Shown here: positions 6,798-8,495 of the stretch, piece by piece
How the letters are laid out: each line of letters opens with the position of its first letter
Numbering within the stretch: position 1 is the first letter of the stretch
Source of the DNA: Desulfobacteraceae bacterium
Lineage (GTDB): Bacteria; Desulfobacterota; Desulfobacteria; Desulfobacterales; UBA11574
Reading direction: 5' to 3'
NCBI GenBank assembly: GCA_002868985.1
Contig: PKTV01000402.1
Coordinates: 1-8,495 of the forward strand
DNA length: 8,495 bases
Notes under the pieces: generated by a model
The model's database searches: none
What the model saw: only the letters and a program-made list of their open reading frames with translations
What the model was told of the DNA's origin: nothing
Translations under genes and position numbers: made by a program

Positions 6798-8084
6798 CTA
6801 GCTTGTATTATTATCAAGCTTAAACAGCTTTCGGGTAACGTCGAGATAAACGGATTTTTCCTGGTGTCGTTCGTTGCTTTTTAGCAGCATCGTTGGATCA
6901 TGAAGTATTTTATTGACCATTGCATCTGTCATTCTGTTGATGGCCATGATGTCGTCAGCCGATAGGTGCCTGAGTGTATGCTGTGTTTTTTTTAACTCCC
7001 CTTTTGCAACTTCTTCTATCTTTTTTCTCAATTCGACAATTGTTGGCGTTACTTCCAGGTTTTCATACCAGCGACGGAAGCTGATTACGGCCTCATCAAC
7101 GATTCTTTCTCCTTTTATTGCTTCTTTGTTGCGATCCTCGACATTTTCATCAACAATTCCTTGAAGGTCATCAATATCATAAACATATGAATTGGAAAGC
7201 CGGTTGATTTCCGGATCGATATCACGAGGAACGGCAATGTCGATAAAAAAAAGTGGGCGATTATGACGGCGGCGTGCGATTCCCTTGACATGATCTCGAG
7301 TCACCACGTAATTGGGAGAACCGGTTGAACTGATGATGATGTCTACCTGTTTTAATGCGTTCTCAATTTCATCGAACCGGATCGCCTGTCCTTTAAATTT
7401 CATGGCCAGGTCAACGCCGGTCTCAAAGGTTCTATTGGCAACCAGGATATCCTGTGCCCTGTTTCGAATCAGGTGTTCCACCGCAAGCTCCGCCATTTCA
7501 CCGGCGCCGATAAGCAGCACTTTCTTTCCTTCAAAGGTTCCGAAAATTTTTCGTCCAAGCTCAACGGCCGCATAACTTATGGATACTGCATTATCTCCGA
7601 TCCCGGTTTCGGTCCGAATCCGTTTGGCCACGAAAAAAGTCCGATGGAGCAGTTTGTTCAAAAGAACACCGGAGGTCTTCTTTGTGGCGGCCATTTGATA
7701 GGCTTCTTTTATCTGGCCCAGGATCTGTGGTTCTCCCACCACCATGGAATCGAGGCTGGCGGCAACCCTGAATACATGCCTGACGGCATCATCACCTTCA
7801 TGAATATAAAGAGATTTTTCAAATTCGGAAACCGGAAGCTGTTTTAATTCGGAAAGAAAATCTTTAACGGCACCTACTGCATTCTTTTTCTCCTGAACAA
7901 TCATGAGAACTTCCACACGATTACAGGTGGAAAACAGCATCACTTCTCGGATAGCCGGGAGTTCTTGAAATGCTTTGAGGGCAACGGATGTCTCATCCTC
8001 CGAGATGGCAAGACATTCTCTCAGCGCCACCGACGCTGTCTTATGATTCAATCCCAGTAATACGATGTCTAGCATACTTCCCAT
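6798..8084 (-). CDS. hemA: Glutamyl-tRNA reductase
   Basis: Reduces glutamyl-tRNA(Glu) with NADPH to glutamate-1-semialdehyde, the committed step of the C5 pathway to 5-aminolaevulinate. The 428 residues are normal for the family. The catalytic domain holds GLNHKTASV (11-19) and the nucleophile Cys54 in FSTCNRVEV. VVGEPQILGQIKEAY (115-129) follows, then the NADPH-binding fold at LLIGAGEMAEL (190-200) with VANRTFETG, and ISSTGSPNYVV, FIDIAVPRDIDPEI and YDIDDLQGIVDEN. The C-terminal helical part is the expected dimerisation domain. Two in-frame ATGs are possible: 8084 (MGSMLDIV) and 8075 (MLDIVLLGLNHKT). Neither has a well-spaced Shine-Dalgarno; GGGAAG is too close to the second. Start at 8084 is taken, with coupling to the ccsA-family gene that stops 7 bases upstream. 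The stop is TAG at 6800-6798. No hemC, hemD or hemB follows, unlike many hemA operons. Confidence 0.97.
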   Translation of the reverse strand: MGSMLDIVLLGLNHKTASVALRECLAISEDETSVALKAFQELPAIREVMLFSTCNRVEVLMIVQEKKNAVGAVKDFLSELKQLPVSEFEKSLYIHEGDDAVRHVFRVAASLDSMVVGEPQILGQIKEAYQMAATKKTSGVLLNKLLHRTFFVAKRIRTETGIGDNAVSISYAAVELGRKIFGTFEGKKVLLIGAGEMAELAVEHLIRNRAQDILVANRTFETGVDLAMKFKGQAIRFDEIENALKQVDIIISSTGSPNYVVTRDHVKGIARRRHNRPLFFIDIAVPRDIDPEINRLSNSYVYDIDDLQGIVDENVEDRNKEAIKGERIVDEAVISFRRWYENLEVTPTIVELRKKIEEVAKGELKKTQHTLRHLSADDIMAINRMTDAMVNKILHDPTMLLKSNERHQEKSVYLDVTRKLFKLDNNTS

Positions 8085-8091
8085 AATTTAT

Positions 8092-8495
8092 TTACAGCCT
8101 GGTGAAGTCTCCGTGATGACCCTTTAAGAAAAAATTAACCCCTAAAAACGTAAATAAGATGACAGCAAAACCAATGATGGCCATAATCGCCGCCCGGCGT
8201 CCTCGCCACCCAAATGTCAGACGCTGGTGGAGGAGGGCAGCATACAAGAGCCAGGTAATACCGGACCAGACTTCCTTGGGATCCCAGCTCCAGAATCTTC
8301 CCCAAATCGATTTGGCATAAATTAAACCTGTTATCAGCCCAAACGTCATAATGGTAAAACCGGTAACAATGCATGCATATCCGGTGTGGTCCAGCAGTTC
8401 CAGGGACGGAAGGCGCTTGAAGAAGAATCCGCGCTTTTTGGATTTAATATTATTCTCCTGTAAAAGATACAAGAGTCCTGCGCCGCAGGCAAGGG
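8092..8495 (-). CDS. CcsA/HemX-family cytochrome c assembly membrane protein, C-terminal part (partial)
   Basis: The frame is open to the right edge and ends at TAA 8094-8092, giving 133 visible residues; the N-terminus is outside the window. The visible part starts in a membrane helix ([13 protein letters not shown]), followed by a basic cytoplasmic stretch ([16 protein letters not shown]). A second helix precedes the tryptophan-rich [14 protein letters not shown] motif, the WWD-type haem-handling signature of the CcmF/CcsA family. Two more helices follow, with a His in [11 protein letters not shown], and the protein ends [11 protein letters not shown]. It may act in haem export and ligation, or be a HemX-type protein linked to control of HemA. 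Close spacing to hemA (7 bases) favours the HemX-like reading, but the sequence alone does not decide. A TTG within the visible part (8472) should not be taken as the start, because the upstream frame continues the family sequence. Confidence 0.9.
   Translation of the reverse strand, partial: LACGAGLLYLLQENNIKSKKRGFFFKRLPSLELLDHTGYACIVTGFTIMTFGLITGLIYAKSIWGRFWSWDPKEVWSGITWLLYAALLHQRLTFGWRGRRAAIMAIIGFAVILFTFLGVNFFLKGHHGDFTRL

Noticed and set aside
6696..6884. Plus-strand open frame of 62 codons in and beyond the hemA-hemE spacer
   Set aside because: Half of it is antisense to the hemA C-terminus, and the rest crosses the structured spacer. There is no recognisable product.

Overview
The window carries a single-direction block of genes, all on the minus strand, for late haem biosynthesis and cytochrome c maturation. 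The strongest taxonomic hint is the combination of CcsA/ResB-type (System II) cytochrome c maturation, a glutamyl-tRNA reductase directly behind a CcsA-family gene, and a hemE-hemN-hemH-hemY run. This suggests a deltaproteobacterial-type organism (Desulfobacterota or similar), probably anaerobic or facultative and rich in c-type cytochromes. That assignment is inference from gene content and protein style, not from a marker gene.

Reading in the direction of transcription (high to low coordinates): the C-terminal part of a CcsA/HemX-family membrane protein enters at the right edge (8495-8092). Seven bases later comes hemA, glutamyl-tRNA reductase (8084-6798). A 231-base spacer (6797-6567) follows; it holds no gene but contains a nested inverted repeat. 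Then come hemE, uroporphyrinogen decarboxylase (6566-5508); hemN, the oxygen-independent coproporphyrinogen III oxidase (GTG start, 5449-4073); hemH, ferrochelatase (3974-2976); and hemY/hemG-type FAD-dependent protoporphyrinogen oxidase (2983-1586), overlapping hemH by 8 bases. After a 24-bp perfect palindrome lies resB (about 1464-106), and at the left edge the first 17 codons of a second CcsA/ResC-family gene (51-1).

Together hemE, hemN, hemY and hemH convert uroporphyrinogen III to protohaem by the classical protoporphyrin route. HemA supplies the committed step of the C5 pathway to 5-aminolaevulinate. ResB and its CcsA/ResC partner form the membrane machine that exports haem and attaches it to apocytochromes c. 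The enzymes between HemA and HemE (HemL, HemB, HemC, HemD) are not in the window.

No tRNA, rRNA, CRISPR array, transposase or phage gene was seen. This is mostly a well-understood housekeeping region. The points worth a second look are the missing standard start codon of resB (with a 10-codon leader ORF in another frame and a strong internal Shine-Dalgarno), the palindrome just upstream of it, the structured spacer between hemA and hemE, and the pairing of an oxygen-independent HemN with a HemY-type oxidase.
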